This document shows positions 5,784-7,700 of a stretch of DNA of 7,700 nt, one piece after another. A program made the translations under genes and the position numbers. The number at the start of each line of letters is the position of its first letter. Position 1 is the first letter of the stretch. The notes under the pieces are model-generated. The model saw only the letters and a list, made by a program, of their open reading frames with translations. It had not been told where the DNA came from and did no database searches. Source of the stretch: Gammaproteobacteria bacterium (lineage in GTDB: Bacteria > Pseudomonadota > Gammaproteobacteria > Steroidobacterales > Steroidobacteraceae); NCBI GenBank assembly GCA_030038645.1, contig JASHSR010000171.1, forward strand, positions 1-7,700, read 5' to 3'.

Positions 5784-7700
5784 GCCCCCAGCAGGAATTG
5801 AACTTCGAGGGCGTCGAGCGCCAACCGCTCAAGGCGTTCACCGAGAAGGCGTATCTCGACTACTCGATGTACGTCATCCTCGACCGGGCGCTGCCCGCCC
5901 TCGGCGACGGCCTGAAGCCCGTCCAGCGCCGCATCATCTACGCGATGAGCGAGCTCGGGCTCGCCGCGGGCAACAAGCACAAGAAGTCCGCGCGGACCGT
6001 GGGCGATGTGATCGGCAAGTTCCATCCGCACGGCGACAGCGCCTGCTACGAGGCGATGGTGCTCATGGCGCAGCCGTTCGCCTATCGCTATCCGATCGTG
6101 GACGGCCAGGGTAACTGGGGCTCGCAGGACGATCCGAAGTCGTTCGCGGCGATGCGCTACACCGAGGCGAAGCTCACGAGGTACGCGGACGTGCTCCTCG
6201 GCGAGCTCGCGCACGGCACGGCCGATTGGCAGCCGAATTTCGACGGCACGCTCGAGGAGCCCGTCATCCTCCCGGCGCGCCTGCCGAATCTGCTCTTGAA
6301 CGGCACCTCGGGGATCGCCGTCGGCATGGCGACCGATATCCCGCCTCACAACCTGCGCGAGGTCGCCGCGGCCTGCATCCACCTGCTCGAGGAGCCGGAG
6401 GCGACGACCGCGGCGCTGATGAAGCACGTGAAGGGCCCCGATCTGCCGACGGGCGCGGAGATCGTCTCGCCGCGCTCGGACCTGAAGGAGCTCTACGAGA
6501 AGGGCGTCGGGGGCTTCAAGGCGCGCGCGACCTACGAGATCGAGGACGGCAACATCGTCATCACGGCGTTCCCGTACCAGGTCTCGGGCGCCCGCGTGCA
6601 GGAGCAGATCGCCGAGCAGATGCGGGCGAAGAAGCTGCCGATGATCGAGGACCTGCGCGATGAGTCCGATCACGAGCACCCGACGCGCCTCACGATCGTG
6701 CCGCGCTCGAGCCGCGTGGACCTGATCGAGGTGATGAACCACCTGTTCGCGACGACCGACCTCGAGCGCAACTACCGCGTCAATCTCAACATCATCGGCC
6801 TCGACGGGCGGCCGCGCGTCATGGGCCTGAAGGACATCCTCGCGGAGTGGCTCGAGTTCCGCACCGCGACCGTCACGCGCCGCCTGCAGCACCGCCTCGA
6901 GAAGGTGGCGAAGCGCCTGCACATCCTCGCGGGCCTCACGATCGTGTACCTCAATCTCGATGAGGTGATCCGCATCATCCGGCGCGAGGACGAGCCGAAG
7001 CCGGTGCTGATCAAGCGCTTCAAGCTCTCCGAGGAGCAGGTCGAGGAGATCCTCAACACGCGCCTGCGCCACCTCGCGAGGCTCGAGGAGATGAAGATCC
7101 GCGAGGAGCGCAAGACGCTCGAGACGGAGCGCGAGCAGCTCGAGGGCCTGCTCAAGAGCAAGGCGAGGTTGAAGAAGCTCCTCGCGCAGGAGATCGAGCG
7201 CGACGCCGAGGAGTACGGCGATGCGCGGCGCACGAAGATCATCGAGCGCGAGGCCGCCCAGGCGATCGATGAGACGGCTCTCATCGCCAACGAGCCGGTG
7301 ACGGTGGTGCTGTCCACGGGCGGCTGGGTGCGCTCGGCCAAGGGACACGACATCGATCCGCGGTCGCTCTCCTACAAGGCGGGCGATGCGTTCCAGGCCG
7401 CGGCGCGGGGCCGCAGCCTGCAGCTCGCGCTGTTCATCGACAGCACCGGGCGCACCTACAGCCTGCCGGCGCATTCGCTGCCTTCGGCGCGCGGTCTGGG
7501 CGAGCCGCTCTCCGGGCGGCTCAACCCGCCGGATGGCGCGCGGTTTGCAGGCTGCATGATCGGGGAGCCGGAGGATCTGTGGCTGCTCGCGACCGATGCG
7601 GGATACGGCTTCACCGTCCGCCTGAAGGAGCTCGCAACGGACCGGCGCGCGGGCAAGACGGTGCTCAGCGTGCCGGAGGGCGCCCTCGTGCTGCCGCCCG
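5780..7700 (+). CDS. parC: DNA topoisomerase IV subunit A, N-terminal 640 codons (runs off right edge)
   Basis: ParC is the DNA breakage-reunion subunit of topoisomerase IV and works with ParE from the gene just upstream. About 85 percent of a roughly 750-residue protein is present. The start TTG at 5780 overlaps the parE stop as TTGA; an in-frame TTG at 5798 is a weaker choice. The winged-helix region opens with AYLDYSMYVILDRALP and contains KFHPHGDSACYEAM, where Ser87 and Glu91 correspond to the quinolone-resistance positions 80 and 84 of E. coli ParC, both wild type. The catalytic pair is Arg126-Tyr127 in AAMRYTEAKL. LLNGTSGIAVGMATDIPPHN follows at about 172-191. A long charged coiled-coil region lies around 350-490. 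The start of the C-terminal beta-pinwheel carries GWVRSAKGHDID and DAGYGF, typical of ParC and unlike the GyrA box. Nothing indicates damage before the edge. Confidence 0.97.
   Translation, partial: MSPQQELNFEGVERQPLKAFTEKAYLDYSMYVILDRALPALGDGLKPVQRRIIYAMSELGLAAGNKHKKSARTVGDVIGKFHPHGDSACYEAMVLMAQPFAYRYPIVDGQGNWGSQDDPKSFAAMRYTEAKLTRYADVLLGELAHGTADWQPNFDGTLEEPVILPARLPNLLLNGTSGIAVGMATDIPPHNLREVAAACIHLLEEPEATTAALMKHVKGPDLPTGAEIVSPRSDLKELYEKGVGGFKARATYEIEDGNIVITAFPYQVSGARVQEQIAEQMRAKKLPMIEDLRDESDHEHPTRLTIVPRSSRVDLIEVMNHLFATTDLERNYRVNLNIIGLDGRPRVMGLKDILAEWLEFRTATVTRRLQHRLEKVAKRLHILAGLTIVYLNLDEVIRIIRREDEPKPVLIKRFKLSEEQVEEILNTRLRHLARLEEMKIREERKTLETEREQLEGLLKSKARLKKLLAQEIERDAEEYGDARRTKIIEREAAQAIDETALIANEPVTVVLSTGGWVRSAKGHDIDPRSLSYKAGDAFQAAARGRSLQLALFIDSTGRTYSLPAHSLPSARGLGEPLSGRLNPPDGARFAGCMIGEPEDLWLLATDAGYGFTVRLKELATDRRAGKTVLSVPEGALVLPP

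Noticed and set aside
6029..6052. Quinolone-resistance change in ParC
   Set aside because: Ser87 and Glu91 are the wild-type residues at the resistance-associated positions.
5690..7474. A 594-codon open frame on the minus strand opposite parC
   Set aside because: Same codon-bias shadow; the sense frame carries every ParC motif.

Overview
The window is GC-rich, gene-dense bacterial chromosome. It shows no mobile element, tRNA, rRNA or CRISPR array. ParE and ParC (adjacent topoisomerase IV subunits) and the Dxs N-terminus read very like the enterobacterial proteins. This points to a high-GC gammaproteobacterium or a close relative; that placement is inference from remembered sequences, not a computed phylogeny.

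Layout: (1) On the minus strand, 1-1054, lie xseB (exonuclease VII small subunit) and the first 221 codons of dxs (entry enzyme of the MEP isoprenoid pathway), which runs off the left edge. The ispA gene usually found between these two is absent. (2) The 137-bp divergent region 1055-1191 holds a sigma70-like promoter and a perfect 6-3-6 palindrome just upstream of the next operon. (3) On the plus strand, 1192-3790, is a tight three-gene operon: a diiron rubrerythrin lacking its rubredoxin domain, a GlpC/HdrD-like iron-sulfur protein with two [4Fe-4S] ferredoxin motifs and two CCG-type domains, and a DUF3501 protein of unknown function. (4) After a roughly 100-bp gap with a candidate extended -10 promoter come parE (complete) and parC (first 640 codons, truncated at the right edge), overlapping by 4 bases.

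The housekeeping genes are ordinary. The most interesting part is the rubrerythrin/Fe-S protein/DUF3501 operon. The rubrerythrin has lost its built-in electron donor and sits directly before a multi-cluster redox protein, which suggests a peroxide-reducing chain whose partners are unproven. In this strain the Fe-S protein also carries two unrelated in-frame tandem repeats (21-bp and 24-bp units), at its N-terminus and in an interdomain linker. Two of the three gene junctions with close spacing use a TTGA stop/start overlap with TTG initiation. All gaps between genes are shorter than 150 bp.
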